Origin: Bolinopsis microptera
Lineage: Eukaryota; Ctenophora; Tentaculata; Lobata; Bolinopsidae
Assembly: GCF_026151205.1 (NCBI RefSeq)
Contig: NC_087083.1
Span: forward strand, 12,772,944-12,832,943
Length of the DNA stretch: 60,000 nucleotides
Direction of reading: 5' to 3'
The notes under the pieces are model-generated. The model ran no database searches. It was not told the origin of the DNA and saw only the letters and a list, made by a program, of their open reading frames with translations. A program made the position numbers and the translations under genes. Of this stretch, positions 35,959-49,220 are shown in pieces. Within the stretch, counting starts at the first letter, position 1, and every line of letters begins with the position of its first letter.

Positions 35959-38900
35959 ATGTCCAACGCTACCCAATTCGAGGCGGACTATAGTGAGCTG
36001 TCAGCTGACATCACAGCTAAAATAGGACGAATACCAAGTTTATTTGGCAAAGACAAACATGACATGGTCAGTTGTGTATCTTTCATTTATTTCATGTGTT
36101 CAGATAATATACACTATACAGCCTTACAACACGAAAATCCTTCACATTTTAACGTTTTTAATCACAACATTGACATACCCTAAAATTTTACCACAACATC
36201 ACTTTTCTGCCACGTGACAGAATCAATAGTTTGACAACCAACTACATCATCACTACAGGTTGGGGAGGTTGAGGGATTGCTGGAGGAAGCTAAAGATTTA
36301 ATAGACCAAATAGAGGTTGAGAGTCACGCTGCAACCGGAGATCAGCGCAGACAGGTTTTTCATATATTTCGTTATTTTATAATAGTGGAGCACGATGTTT
36401 TGCAAGGGGTTTGTTTCGCGAAACGAAATATTATGATAATGATGGCACCATAACGATTGTTTTTCCAATCCCTTCATACTTTGCAGCAGACTAAAACCTG
36501 CAACTCTCAACCTCACGGCTCACTATTCATCCTAGATCACGATGAATGTGGTGAACTACAAACGGGACTACGAAACCCACGTCAAGAATCTGAGAAAAGC
36601 TAGGGTATGTCTAACCGTGTTCGTGTGTGATTGTAAATATTTCTCATTTTTGAACACCCTGAGTGTTTGATAGGCATGACATTCCTTTAGATTGTAACCA
36701 TGGTGTGGCCACATATTTCAGCAAGTTTGTGACACAATGGCACATGCCATGCGGTTACAACTCCCACAGCTAAATTAGCACAACGATGAGAGTTTGGGGA
36801 GGGATGGGGGAAGGGGACATGCATTCCTTTAAACATGTGGTCACACTTCGGAAAAATTAATCAGCTTTATAGACGTAGATTCTGGTGGGGAGGGGAGGCA
36901 AACTCTTTTGACACGTGGCAGCAATTAACCAATCAGCTTCCACTATTGACCAATCAAAACACAGAATCCCTGATTGCCTCTCCTCCCAACCAGAATCTAC
37001 ATCTATAGTTGTCCCTAATGTCGACGTGTAGTTACTGGCGGGGGTATCACGTGGTTACTTAAGAAAAGATACATATAATAATGTTCTTGAATTTACACGG
37101 TATAAGTTCTCTACTGGGCTACCAGCTATCAACTAGAACCGTGCACTGCTTCCCAGAGGATAGTATCAATAGTGTCCTGAACAGGTGTTGCGACGGAGTG
37201 AACTGTTTTTAAGTGCTAATGTTGAGGAAGACGTGAGGAATCATGATTTTAAGCAGATATTTTTATTGAAATTCCAAATTCCACGTTGCATGATCTTATT
37301 GGCATGCATTTTTCACGGACTGAAGGGTCTTACTGCCTCATTGTTGATCTATGACTGATTCAGGGCCTTTTTGTGGCATCCGTAGGACGCCTTTTCTTAG
37401 TTATTTCCCCCCGACCCTTTCCTTTTTAGGGATCGCTCTTACATGCCAGCAACTTAACATATACATACAATAATTATGTAAGCAGACATTCAATTTCGGT
37501 ATTTTCAATAAAAAGATGAACGATTCCAGAAGTTGAAGCCTAACGAACTATTTAGCTAATGTACTATATTTAGCTGTGAATTCTTTTAGCATAAAAAGGT
37601 CCAAATCCCGGGCTATTCAGCTAAATATTATTATCATCTTAATTTACATGCTTAATTTAAATAACAACAATGGCGAACCTAGCAAGCTAGGATCGAGGGG
37701 CCGATCTCCTTTTCTTTTGCGGTGCGGTCACGGTCCTTTCGGTACAGATTTCCCCGCAGCATAGTCGGGACGCAACCCCAGGCATATGCACTCGTGTTAT
37801 TTTCGCAGCTCTAATGAGAGCCACTACCATTCACCCCATGGTTTGGTGAGTGACGGCTGCTCATCAATTTTGAAATCTTGGCCCAACTGGGATTCGAACT
37901 CGCAGCGTCAGGGCCAGTAGACAAGCAGATTAACCGACTAAGCCACTTAATTTAAATAACGTAATCAATTTCACGTGAACTGCTAGTGTACAATATACAT
38001 AAGTTGTGATTTTAGCCCTATAAGAACGTGACCCCGATTTCGAAGTCACGAAGTACAAAATGATACAAGCTATCTAGTATCTAAAAGAGATTTGAACGCA
38101 GTCATAGCCCTGCTGTATTTAATACAGGAGTTATTTGATCCTTGCAAAGGGATGCGATACGAAAAGGAAACAAAACTTTAAAATGCGCCGTGGGTATTAT
38201 ACAGCCGACAAACAATTCTACTCAAAATTGTATTTGATAACGTATGCTGCTACTCCTACACTCACATTCGTGAAGAGTGGCTCTAAGTGTACTATTTTGT
38301 GTGGTTAAAATTATTTGAAGAAAAGATCTCGTCGTTTCCGTTCCAATAATCCCGTATTTACTGTAATAAGACTTTCAGACATCAGTCAGGACGTCTAACA
38401 CAACTACTATTGTAGTTTTAATAAGAAAGGGAAACTCACCTAAAATATCAGAACAATGTTAGACTTACGTGCAGGTTTGGTTCTAGGTTTGGGTGCGTGG
38501 CTTCGCATTAATTGGTCAGAGCCGTGCAACCCAACCAAACGTGGAAGCAAGCAAACCAAACGTTCTTAAATTCAGTAGCATATATTAAAATCTAAAGAAC
38601 ATTAAAATATTGACTGTAAAATAACATGATATTGACTGTAAGTCCCGTCAGATGACATACCGGGATGTCGGTGGTGGTGAGGTATGTTACACACGTGTGT
38701 CTATATAGTGTCTACCGTGTCTACCGTGTGTAATTGTGGTGTGTGTACGTGTGGATTGCATGATATTCGTGAGTTTAAGCTCTGCTATACTTATAGCTGG
38801 CGCAGCTCTTCCACGCCTCTTCCCCTACCCTTCCTGTGGGCTTTCTCTTGAGCAGCCCAGTAAATGTTTGCTTGGACACTTCTTTAAACTATTGAGAAAC

Positions 38901-39873
38901 AAAGTTATCCGGTAGCGCAATATTAAATTTGAACTTTGAGCAAAAGATCCAGGAAAGTTAAACATTTAATCAGGTGATTAGGTAATTAATTAAATGTACC
39001 TGTTTATTTCAGCTCTCATACACTGACGAGTCTGAGCAGAGAAATGAGCTGCTCGGAAATGAACACAAAAACACGATGACAAACAACTCGGAGAAACTGG
39101 AGAGATCATCTAAACGTCTCGAGGATGGGTTAGTCTTTAGTAACTTAGTTACGTTGGTTAATTTAGTAACTTTAGTAATTTTAGTAATCTTATAACTTTG
39201 GAGAGGACCCGGAGGGGACACATATTTTAAACAATTTAGCGTTGAACACACCGAATTATCAAAATGTGATATTAAAAATGAAGGAGTGAACACCTGGATT
39301 TACCAGATATATGTACTGTTTAAACTGTAAAATATCGGTCTAATGACAGATAATTATATTTAATGAGTATTGTTAAATCTCAGTTAACATCTTCTTATTG
39401 CAGTTATCGTATGGCCATGGAGACGGAAGAGATCGGACAAAACGTGCTGAACAACCTCGCTCAAGATAGGGAGAAGATAAATAACGCTAGAAACAGGTTT
39501 AACTAATACAATATATTAATTTATTTAATATCCACGACATTAATTTTGGCCCTTTCCGGGATTAAGCGTAGATTAACTTTAAGCTTTAGATTTCAATAAA
39601 CCATCTGCTAGAAATAATGCACATAGCTAAGTAATCGATAGATCATTAACTAGTTAATTGACAAAACAATCAATAAAATAACAACTTTAATTAATTAATT
39701 AATTAAATAACAACTTACTCAGGTTGAATAACGTAGACAGTACACTAACACAAAGTTCCCGCCTCCTGAACAACATGTACCGACGAGTGATACAGAACAA
39801 AGCCATGATGTTTGTTATCGGATTAATTATCGTAGTGATCATCGTGCTTGCTTTATACGGCATGTTTAAATAA
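35959..39873 (+). CDS. VTI1A: VTI1A-type Qb-SNARE, six exons
   Basis: Vti1 proteins are Qb-SNAREs for Golgi, trans-Golgi network and endosome fusion, anchored by a C-terminal membrane helix. Exons: 35959-36066, 36259-36354, 36536-36604, 39013-39128, 39404-39496, 39723-39873. Phases match throughout and the product is 210 aa (human VTI1A is about 217 from memory). The N-terminal part (FEADYSELSADITAKIGRIP) matches the Habc domain. The SNARE motif covers exons 4-6 and contains LERSSKRLEDG and METEEIGQNVLNNLAQDREKI, with the central glutamine layer residue in the usual place. A transmembrane helix (AMMFVIGLIIVVIIVLAL) precedes the last four residues. The exon 2 donor (GTTTTT) is weak. VTI1B is less likely. 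Intron 3 (2.4 kb) holds a MITE and a SINE. Confidence 0.92.
36868..37007. mobile_element. 140-bp MITE in VTI1A intron 3
   Basis: 34-bp ends (TATAGACGTAGATTCTGGTG... and its inverse ending CTACATCTATA) match with about four differences. The core TTTTGACACGTGGCAGCAAT is shared with the inverted repeat at 13505-13608. Confidence 0.7.
37700..37945 (-). mobile_element. tRNA-derived SINE, minus strand
   Basis: On the minus strand, GTGGCTTAGTCGGTTAATC (A-box-like) and GAGTTCGAATCCCAGTTGGG (B-box-like) lie at 37945-37880. A GC-richer body runs down to about 37700. It differs in head sequence from the SINE at 3693. It lies in VTI1A intron 3. Confidence 0.6.
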
Positions 39874-40883
39874 ACACAAAGAGAATTCTGAGATTTATTT
39901 TCTATTTTAATGGTGTGATCTGTGATGGTCACTCCAGTGGTTATGTAATGTACACTATAACAGGTGCTGATTATTATTATTATTATTTAGGTTGATCACA
40001 CCTGTTGAAACGGGTGATGATTGCGTTGTTGGTCCCGGAGATCAGTGAATAGTTTAAATGTCAACTTCAAATAACAACACGGACCACAGCATTAACAAAA
40101 ATGCTGTATTAATTTCGTTGATACTGATATAAGATATTGGCTGTATCCGCACACCTAAATCCGGCCGGCCGCCGCGCGCGATCAAAAGGGGTCGCAGCGT
40201 GTTCACAACCCCACAGTACTTAGCACCTCAGACGTTTGCATGATGTGGAGCATTTTTGATAGATTTGACTTACATTTTATTAACGCTCCATTAAGTGGCC
40301 ATTCTAAGATGATAGTTGTTCATTCTTTGTACTTGCATGACACAACCAAACAGTAAACATTATAAAGTTATATTTTATAGGCTTATTATATGAGTTTATT
40401 GTGATTATAAATGCATGTTCTGCTAAAAACCCAGTCACATTTTTACGACATTTTTGAAAAAATGTTAGAATTTCTGCTCGCACTACTTTAATGAATTATG
40501 TAAGAATTTGTTCTGGTTTTGTTGAAAAATTTAAAACACTATGAAAGTTCTAGCGGGTTCTAGTAATTTGAGAGTTATAATGTAAAAATTATTGTTGTAC
40601 ACGTGTACTATGTGTTATGTTTTGAATTTATTTTTGATGAAATGAGAAGAGAAGTGTCCCATTTTTTTAATCAACAATAGAAACAATAATATTTACCTTC
40701 CAGTCTTACTTTCCATCCAATGGATCAAAATCCTGATTTACGGAGAGCATTGGAATCCAAAGATTGTATAGCCTAGCTTACTGGGCGGCGCTCAGCCTGT
40801 CATTCCGCCGAATCTCTATTGTTTGTCAACATAATAGCCTGGGGTCCCCAGGTAAAGCCTAGCTTACTCTTGTATAGCCTAGT
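39874..40883. other. intergenic, no gene; small dispersed repeats
   Basis: Downstream of VTI1A. It holds a GC-rich island (CCGGCCGGCCGCCGCGCGCG, near 40163). A 35-base block at 40782-40816 recurs inverted at about 55798-55838. TAGCCTAGCTTACT-type repeats occur near 40768, 40855 and 40874. No ORF was recognised. Confidence 0.6.
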
Positions 40884-42382
40884 TTAAGGCCAGAGGGGGG
40901 GGGGGGGTAAATGGCACTTTTGTAGTTTTTGCATATTTGATAATAGCTACTGGAGACAAACAAAAAGAAAAAAACCGGATCAAAATCTGACCTTGCGCTT
41001 CTGAGATATCGCGCGCTCAATTTTGAGGTTTACCTGTAATTACATGTTAAACTGGAACTTTAAACGGCTGTAACTTTTTTGACCTTTCGATTCCTTAGTT
41101 GAGAAAACCGGCCAATCCCTGATCTTGAGGTTTGGTACAGTGGTTCCTTGGACAATTATCCTCACATCTGGTGCAGCGATTTTTTTTTATTTGACTCTGT
41201 TTTCAAATTATGAGGTTAACCAGGTCAAAAATTCGAAAAATTTAATTGGTTAACCTCATAATTCGAGAACTGAGTCAAATAAAAAAAATCGCTGCACCAG
41301 ATATCTAGATAGTTGTCCAAGGAACCACTGTACCAAATCTCAATATCAGGGGGTGGCTGGTTTTCTCAACTAAGGAATTGAAAACCACAAAAGTGTGTTT
41401 TGAGATAAATGCATTTTAGTGTTTTCAAAATTTTGAATATTCACTGGAATGTATCACAGTTCGTTAGTTAGGACTTTTTATACACTTAATAACGTTTGCT
41501 TGATCAGACCTGGCCGTCCCCTAAATGATTTTAGCCACTTTCAGTAGTTAATGTCCTTGTATTGTAAAAAATGAGGTTAACCAAGACTTCCTGTAAACAC
41601 TAACTGCTTAAAATTTGGTTGTTAACCTCGCTTTAGACCATATAACTCTGGGATTGGTTTATCAATATGTTATTATATATGTAGTAAAACATTCGCACAG
41701 TATAACGATTAAGTTTTTGAGGTTAACATGTAATTGACTGGTCAGATATTCAAAAAATGAGAGGTTAACCTCATTTTTTAGCCATTTACGGGTAAAATCT
41801 TCTACTAAAATATGGTCAGTTCAAATCACCTTTGTCACGTGATTATAGTTGTAGGCATCGTGATACCAATAGATACCTCACTTCGATATTGTGGTACATA
41901 ACATAAGTAAGAATCGTATGTATATTCCCTACGGTACCAAAATGTGATGGTTAACCTCATTTTTTTCATTTTCCCAAGATAAAAGAAAGTCAATCAACAC
42001 GTCATCTATTTAGAAATATGTATACCGTAAACTTACCATGAAAATAATAACTCTATCATTTGATCTATTCTCGCTATATCTAAAAGACGAGGTTAACCTC
42101 ATTTAATCACGTTTGGATATTACTTTTTCTGATAATTATGAACCTAAAATTTAGAGTTTACATTTGCTGACCGAAATAACAAAAAATTATGGCGTGTAAT
42201 AAAATATTAACCTCAATTTTATTAACCTCAATGTTGTATAGTCATTTTTGTGAAAATCGGTTAACCTCAATTATAAAATAAAGTTAATCAGCTACAAATA
42301 TGTGAATAGCGGCAATGTTTTTGTCATTAAAAATTAAATCGATTTAGAAAATAATATTTTGGTAGAATTTTTTGACCCCTTA

Positions 42383-42413
<31 letters not shown>

Positions 42414-42422
42414 TGGCCTTAA
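40884..42422. mobile_element. element B: 1,531-bp TTAA-flanked DNA transposon without ORF
   Basis: TTAA lies on both sides (40884-40887, 42419-42422). The element at 40888-42418 begins GGCCAGAGGGG and ends CCCCTCTGGCC, with a G run on the left and a C run of about 30 on the right, followed by TAA/TTA. The TTAA duplication is the hallmark of piggyBac-type elements; no transposase is present. The interior contains at least ten whole or half copies of the palindrome GAGGTTAACCTC (for example near 41212, 41260, 41573, 41628, 41723, 41763, 41953, 42092, 42211, 42227, 42261). It also carries a large inverted repeat at 41078-41400. The layout parallels element A at 6709-8239. Homopolymer lengths are uncertain. 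Confidence 0.8.
41078..41400. repeat. ~140-bp-arm inverted repeat inside element B
   Basis: The left arm (about 41085-41222: GATTCCTTAGTTGAGAAAAC ... GTGCAGCGATTTTTT) is mirrored by the right arm (about 41255-41390) with a few mismatches. The centre has GAGGTTAACC and GGTTAACCTC facing one another. Confidence 0.85.
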
Positions 42423-42861
42423 TCTTGTATTGCCTAGCTTACTCTTGGTTGCTACTATGTCTACAATTGGATCTCCTTTTTAAGTTGAGCGATCTTATGT
42501 GCGTTTATTTTTAATTTTATCATAAAAACACGGAATTCTTTTTGAAAAATGGAAACATATAAAAAACACCTGTACAAATACATTCAATGCAATAAATTGG
42601 CACCATGAATAATGCTGCTCATGAATAGTATAAAGATGAAATGGCACGATAAAATCTGTAAGTCTTTGATATCCTGACTTTCGGCCACGCCTCTGGCTCT
42701 ACAAACATTTCTCTGGTAGTTTAAATTCGAAACAAATTTATTCTTTTATCACTTCAGTCCTGCTAAAAAATATAAAAATTTCTGCACAAATTCAAAAGAT
42801 GGAACTTTCGTGTCCAAAAGAAGGATCATTTTCCCATTAATTATCCACTAGATTTCCATCC

Positions 42862-45112
42862 TCACAACTCATTATGAAGCATCCTGCCATAATCCGTAGC
42901 CTGACTCCCCACAAACACCCTAAAGTTATTAACTATCTCCGCCGTCGTCAAAAACCCATCTTTATCTTTATCACTAAGAGCTATAAGATGTTTAGCCTCA
43001 GCTAAGGCGGGAGGTACTCCGTTTGGATGGAGCCATTCTCGGAGCTCGTCGATATCTACGCTTCCGTCTCCGTTGAGGTCTCGGTGTTGAAGGAAGTTTC
43101 GTTTTTCTATCTCTATCCATTCTGGCTTGTTAACGTGTTCGTCTGAAAAACATTTTGTTACAGGAAGTGGATCTTAGCTTTCGAATCGATGTCGTGCCTT
43201 CTTCCTCTCAAAAGTAGTTTATCACGTTAGGTGGAATATTGCACTCTTTAAAATATTAAAAATGAACAGTTACCTTCTTCATCAGCTAGCAGATCAGTAA
43301 TATACTCCTCAACTGAGACAAAGCCATCCTTGTTTGTATCCAAATCCTGAAAGATAAAAACCATCAGTGATTTGTAAGATGCAAATAGATTCCTAGATCA
43401 ACAATTCGGTCTGGAAAATTGCATACCAATGGGCAGTTATGAGTCTCAAACAAGAACATACGGCTAACTTTATCCGAAACAATTAATCATCGAAAATGGA
43501 TTGGAAGATCATCAAAACTTGACCAATCTTCATCTTTGGATTTCTGAGATAAGTTTATCCCAGAAATCCCAAGATATGGATGGATCAAGTCATTAAAATG
43601 GAATATTACCCCAGCCTCTAATATTAGACTTACATTGAAGTTCTCCTGTATAGCGAGGTCTCTAGTGTGATGGAACTCCTCGGGATGTATGAATGCTGCC
43701 ATCTCGTCTAAGGATAAGAACTGGTCTCCTGAAAATAATGCACGTTATTAAGAAAACGTGCGGAGTTTTGTGTGCCTCTTTCAAAACCATTTCAAATCAT
43801 AGAGCTTTAATATCGGCCTCATACCCGGAACCTGTAGTCATGTTAACTGAGTACTAACTGAATGCATGATTACCAGAGTTAAACAATCATCACTAAACAG
43901 ATCACTTAAGTTGCAGTAAAACTTAAAAACATATAAAAAATTGTGAACCAAAACCCACCATTAGCATCAGCAGTGATAAACTTGTTGTAGTCTCTCAGAA
44001 TCATTTCTCTGTAATCAAACTCTCCATCCTCAGGAGCCTGCTGTTCGTTATCTACGAATCCCAAGCCATACGTGGTCGCCACGTATTCTTTCCAGCTTAC
44101 AAAACCGTCGTGGTTAACATCGTTACCATCGTGTAGGTTCCTGTTCGTTAATTAATTAGTAACCAATTTCTTCTGTAAAAATATTTAAGTATAAGTATAA
44201 GTATAAGAGATAATGTATTCACTGTTATTTTGAGAATTTATCTAGATACATTTAGATATAATTGGTAATTCAAACATCAAAGGGATTTATAATTCTACTT
44301 AGCTACATCAGTGAATTTATTGTTTGTTAACCATTAATTATAAGATCCATACCTTGCATCGTCCATAATGTAAGCCATGAGCTGTTTCTTGATCCAATCG
44401 TGGAGTTCGTCCTCTGATATCTGACTGAAATCAAAGAAAACAATCAGAAATCAACCATCTCATTAAAAGTCACCAAACCTAAAAACCGTCAAAAAGGGAC
44501 CGTTCACATATTACTATTAGTTATAACACAATCACTTTTTCGCAATTTTTTGTGTCCAAATTACACTAGAATCATCTGGAAACCCCCGTCCCCCCTGGGC
44601 TGATATTCCGTAATATGTGGACGACCCCAAAAGTAAGAACACACACCCATTCCCATCCTCATCAAGGTATGGGATGATTCTTTGAAGTCTCTCTTTAGCC
44701 TCTTTGGCAGACAGACTGTCGAACTCTACTTTCTTCTCGTGTCCCAGGAAGGCCTCGTGGTCGTAGTCCTCTGATGGATTTATAATTAGGGTAATTATCC
44801 GCACAATAAATTATCACAATCAATTATCAATTATCATTATCATATCATGTATTCCTGATATGAAACCAATTGTAAACCTGGCATCAAATACAATGCCACA
44901 GTACTGAAGCTAAAAGCTTTTAAGAGCTTATTGTTGAAGTTAAACTATAACTTAACTATATAAAGACTTAATTAACTGATAAACTAATATAATAATAGTT
45001 TACCTGAATTAGTGTCATGTTTGGGCATGTAGTCCGCTTCGTTTGCTTCCTGCCTGATAGCACTTCTGCTCCAGGCCCCAACTATCAACATTAACACTAG
45101 CGTCGGATACAT
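42862..45112 (-). CDS. CALU/RCN: calumenin/reticulocalbin-like EF-hand protein, seven exons
   Basis: CREC-family proteins are low-affinity calcium binders of the secretory pathway lumen. Exons in coding order: 45112-45004, 44770-44647, 44424-44353, 44140-43959, 43728-43634, 43346-43274, 43142-42862. Phases agree and the product is 311 aa, the usual family size. A signal peptide (MYPTLVLMLIVGAWSRS) is followed by EF-hand loops, including DEDGNGQISEDEL (split by intron 2), a loop at NDVNHDGFVSWKEY, DANGDQFLSLDEM (split by intron 4), DLDTNKDGFVSVEEY, DLNGDGSVDIDEL and DKDKDGFLTTAEI. That makes six hands, as in the family. The protein ends HNEL, a variant of the ER-retention signal HDEL. Calumenin and reticulocalbin cannot be told apart here. 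Confidence 0.92.
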
Positions 45113-46439
45113 GTCGTCTAAAATGAGGGATTTTAAGACTTTTTGGGTGGTTACCCCTTAGATTGTAAGTTTTTACCGGCCCTGGCTGTTTCCCCAGGCT
45201 GCAGTACAAGACGTGTACAAGTACAGTGTACAAGTTATCTAAGATAAGCAGCCAGGGGCCAGTTACATACTTAGTATCAGGAGTGTAGACGTAGTTTAAA
45301 GCAACATTTAACTACATGATATAGTTTCATTGCGTCTTAATATAAGAGAGCTATCAGTACTGTAGACTTCTTCTACCAGACTAATCTTCTATAGTTGTTT
45401 GGACACATAATGACCTTTAAACATTCCTAGATAATATAACCATAGCCTAATCAAACAACTTGTGTGTGCTCACTGCTCGGCAGCCGACCAATAAAAACAG
45501 TTTCAGATGTAGCGGCTCATTATGGTATTTATAGTCAAGAGTGAAGGAAATGATCAGGGTCGAGAAACTAGTTTTTAATTAGTTAGCAAGGAGTAATTAA
45601 AAGACACATAATATTCACAGTACACGGGCGGAACATAATCATATCCAATATAAATAAGTAAAACTGTACACTCTTACTGACCAAAACGATACAAATACAA
45701 TTATGAAATACAATCCAGCACTTTACTAAAGCTTCTCATCGCTCTAACGGATTATCTCCGTTAAATAAAATTCCGCGACTTACCAAACACTGCTAAAACA
45801 ACAAGTGCCAGCACCAGTAAAAAGCAATCGTGACCAAAAAGAATCGTCCGCTGCCGCCACGAATGCGGTTCCAGCCGGGCAAAATAAACAGAGGACAGCT
45901 CTCTTACTGTAGTAGTACGTCGGACATGTTTTGCCACTGGGTTATGTGCAACGTGGCAGGAGGTGACCGCCTCTTGCACAGGGTACCCTGCTACATCATT
46001 CGCTGCATGGTAAATTAGGTTATCTGTGTGCGTGGAAGAGGCGGGTGTGTGCGTGTGTACAATGTGCTGTAGTTACTTTGCTCCGCGGGAAACATGAAGT
46101 TAAGCACATGTGGCATATTTGCGTGTTCATACAGCTGAAAACTAGAATAATTAATTAGTGTAAAAGCCAATATTTCTAATTGGCTGCAGTATAACTTCGT
46201 TATCATTATCTAATTATCAGTCTTACTCTTACAGTGTCTGGTAGTAACAACCAATTTTAAGGTGTAGTATATGTAACACGTATGATCTCGGATCTCTTTA
46301 AGTGGTAGAAATTACAGCCAAGCCTTCCAGCAACCTTAGGTTCACCTCGTTAATTCAATCAGATTTTTATATTTAAGGTGATGGCTCTGATTTTGTAACT
46401 TCAATTGACAATGCTATTGAGCGTTCAGATTTTTTGATG
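45113..46439. other. 5' flank of the EF-hand gene, no other gene
   Basis: It presumably contains the promoter and leader of the minus-strand EF-hand gene. No core promoter motif or repeat family was recognised. The ORFs here are short and overlap in opposite frames. Confidence 0.4.
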
Positions 46440-47150
46440 GAATTACGTTATGGATTAATTTCCCTGAAACAAAACTTCCTGTGCGCAGTTTTTTATCAAT
46501 ATCTGTATTAAACCGTCCCAACTGCCTTGGTTTTATCCACGTGGCCCTTATTTCCGTACACAAATAGCAAGCAGCAGTTCCTGACTTTATTTTTTTTTTT
46601 CATAATTTTTTGTTTTTTTTGCTTTGAAGTCAGAGTTGAAAGCTTCTGCTGTGTGAAAATCTGTAACGTTGCCTTTCCACCAAGTGCAAAATCTTCTGTA
46701 TCTTCTTTGAATATAACGGGATGATAGCTGATCAGGCTCAAGGTAAAGTTCGGCACTGGATCCCTTCGTGAAGTTAGGATAAGCTGTAATGAGGGAGATT
46801 TTTGTGTGTTCTAAATGCTTCTGAATCAATTTCACCATTCTTTCCTCTGTTTTTCTGATTTCTTGTATGATCCTGCAATCCTAACTTTTCGTGTTGTTCA
46901 TCTAATTTCAGGCTTTTACTGTTTTGCTTCACTAAAAACTTGTTCATTTTTTTTCTTCACTTCAATGTATTACAAAATAGTTCTTTCCTATGATCAAAAA
47001 ATCGCACTTCCCTCGCGATTGTTTGGTGCTTTTTCGGCAAGCCACACCTCCCCTTTCTAACATGACTTTTATCGCACAAACAATATTGACGGTGAGTATA
47101 TTCGAAACTGTGTTCGAACGTTTATTATCTTGTTCTAGTAGCTCCTCAAA
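46440..47150 (-). pseudogene. NERD-helicase array, unit 0 (partial)
   Basis: It matches the N-terminal half of the NERD-helicase ORF (compare with about 26780-27465), in the same orientation. The frame is broken by many single-base insertions and deletions and a T-rich insertion near 46590-46620. It begins abruptly at 46440. Confidence 0.85.
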
Positions 47151-47194
47151 GGGGAAAAGAGATGCGGGGGTGGAAGGAAGGTGTGGAGGGGGGA

Positions 47195-49086
47195 TAATAA
47201 TCGTTCATCTCTTCTAACATTATATCGGGTGTTGTTAATCATAGCAAAATAGAACTGTAAACTCTAGCTCGAGACATGGTTAGGTACAGATGAGGCAGTC
47301 ACTTAATTCGTCATTTTTAACTATACCTATGGACAGCGGCCATTCTTCCTGAAGAGTGTGTGAGTTATATAACAAGGATATCTTAAACAGCAGACTTTTC
47401 ACTCCTATATTTTGTAACTTTTATTTACCAATATTAAAGTCTGTCGTGATGTCACGTATCACAGCTGTATTTAAACGGTGTACTAAGAACATTTTCCCGC
47501 TGCAGATTGTCTACTCTTTTCTAGGTAAGTGCCTAACAAATCACATCTCCGCTATTAAAAAACATGTAGTTGATGTTTCTGTCCACGAATGTAATGACCT
47601 GGTTTTTGTGTACCGATGGTTTCATTTGAATGAGACGTGTCCTCTTCTCGTCTCCATTATTTCTTTCTTCTATTTTGTCCCTTAATACTGGACAAAATAT
47701 TTCGATATATCGTATGTGTTCTCAAGTTCTTTGATAGTGTAATTGGTTGAAAAGGCGGGGGTTTGATTGTTGAATAGATGAAATGACTAATGCTAATATA
47801 CACATATAATCCTGTGCGTTGTCATGAGTATCCAGATATAAACGGTTGCCCTGATTAACCTCGGCAAAGAACTTTAATCGTGGTCATAAAGGTATTCGTT
47901 CCTTCAAATGTCTTCATAATGTGAAATCGCTTGCATATAGTCTAAAAACAAATCACAATCTCGATGTAAGTTCTTATTTATGAAAGGCGTTTGCTGATTT
48001 CGGTAATCGACAAAACCTCTAACTTGCCATCGTGCCTCTTAAATTCTGGATAATAATTATGATAACTTGATATCAGCTAATTTGTGGAAGGAGAGCATCT
48101 GATTTAATCTGCAACGTGTCATCTCCCTAGATTCACGGCTGGATATTGTGCAGGTGCTGTACACTTGTTTTTTCAAAAGTAGTTTTAATCCTACCTCAGC
48201 TGTGGTGTAATCAAGAAAAATAAGTTTTTTTCTATTTGCATCCGAATCAGCACGCTGTTATTGCTTTAGCTATCTGTATGTCACTTTTACCGTTCCTGCG
48301 GGCCCATTGATAAGAACTAAGTGTTTCTCTAATTGTACGCTTCAAAACTGCTTCTTAGTGAGGTTGTTCATCCTAAGTACTTCTTAAATGACATCTGGGG
48401 CTGGTATTTCGTTTGGATTATTTTCCTGAACATCAAACTTCCAGTGCGCAGTTTTTTATCAATATCCTGGTATACACCGTCCCAAACTGCCTGGATTTAT
48501 CACAGTGGCCCTTATTATCCGTACACCAAATTAGCAAGCAGCATGTCTGACTTTATCATGTTTTGCTTGAAAGTCCAGAGTTTGAAAGCTTATTCTGTGT
48601 GCAAATCTGTAACGTTGACTTTCACCAAGATGCAAAAAATCTTCTGTATCTTCTTTGAATATACGTTGATGCTGATCAGGCCCAGGTAGTTCTGCCACTG
48701 GATCCTTCGTGTAGTTAGGATAAGCTGTAAAGTGGGAGTATTTGTGCTTATTCTCAATGCTTTGATCAATTTACCATTCTTTCCCTCTGTTTTCTGATTT
48801 CTTGTATGGATCCCTGCAACAATATAAACTATGCTGTTGTTCATCTAATTCAGGATTTTGCTGTTTTGATTCACTAAAAACTGTCATTTTTTTTCTTCAC
48901 TTCAATGATTTCAAAATAGTTCTTTCCTATGATCAAAAAAATCGCACTCTCCCTCGCGATTGTTTGGTGCTTTTCGCAAGCACACACCCTTTTAACATGA
49001 CTTTGTATCGCCCACAAACACTATTGGACGGTGTGTATATTCGAAAACTGTGTTAGAACGTTTGATATCTTGAGCTAGTAGGCTCC
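47195..49086 (-). pseudogene. NERD-helicase array, unit 1
   Basis: It corresponds to about residues 99-730 of the 745-aa NERD-helicase protein (25572-27465) from end to end. Walker A-region, NERD-region and motif VI-region sequence can all be followed. An indel occurs every 10-20 bases, so no long frame survives. It shares variants with the other units that the intact copy lacks, such as GAGTTATNTAACAAGG. Confidence 0.85.
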
Positions 49087-49087
49087 T

Positions 49088-49220
49088 CCCAAGAGGGATA
49101 GTGGAAAAGGGTAAGGGGAGGTCGGTAAGCGGGTGTGGGGAAAGTGAGGTCCAAGGGGGGGGATTAAGGGTGGTGAAAAGGGGAGTGGGGGGAGGTGGTG
49201 AGGGTGGGGAAAGGAAGTGG
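49088..49220. repeat. G-rich linker between array units 1 and 2
   Basis: About 130 bases of G/A-rich sequence with runs of three to eight G join two NERD-helicase units. Equivalent linkers differ in length: about 45 bases at 47151-47194, about 190 at 51118-51308 and about 40 at 53192-53232. Confidence 0.85.
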
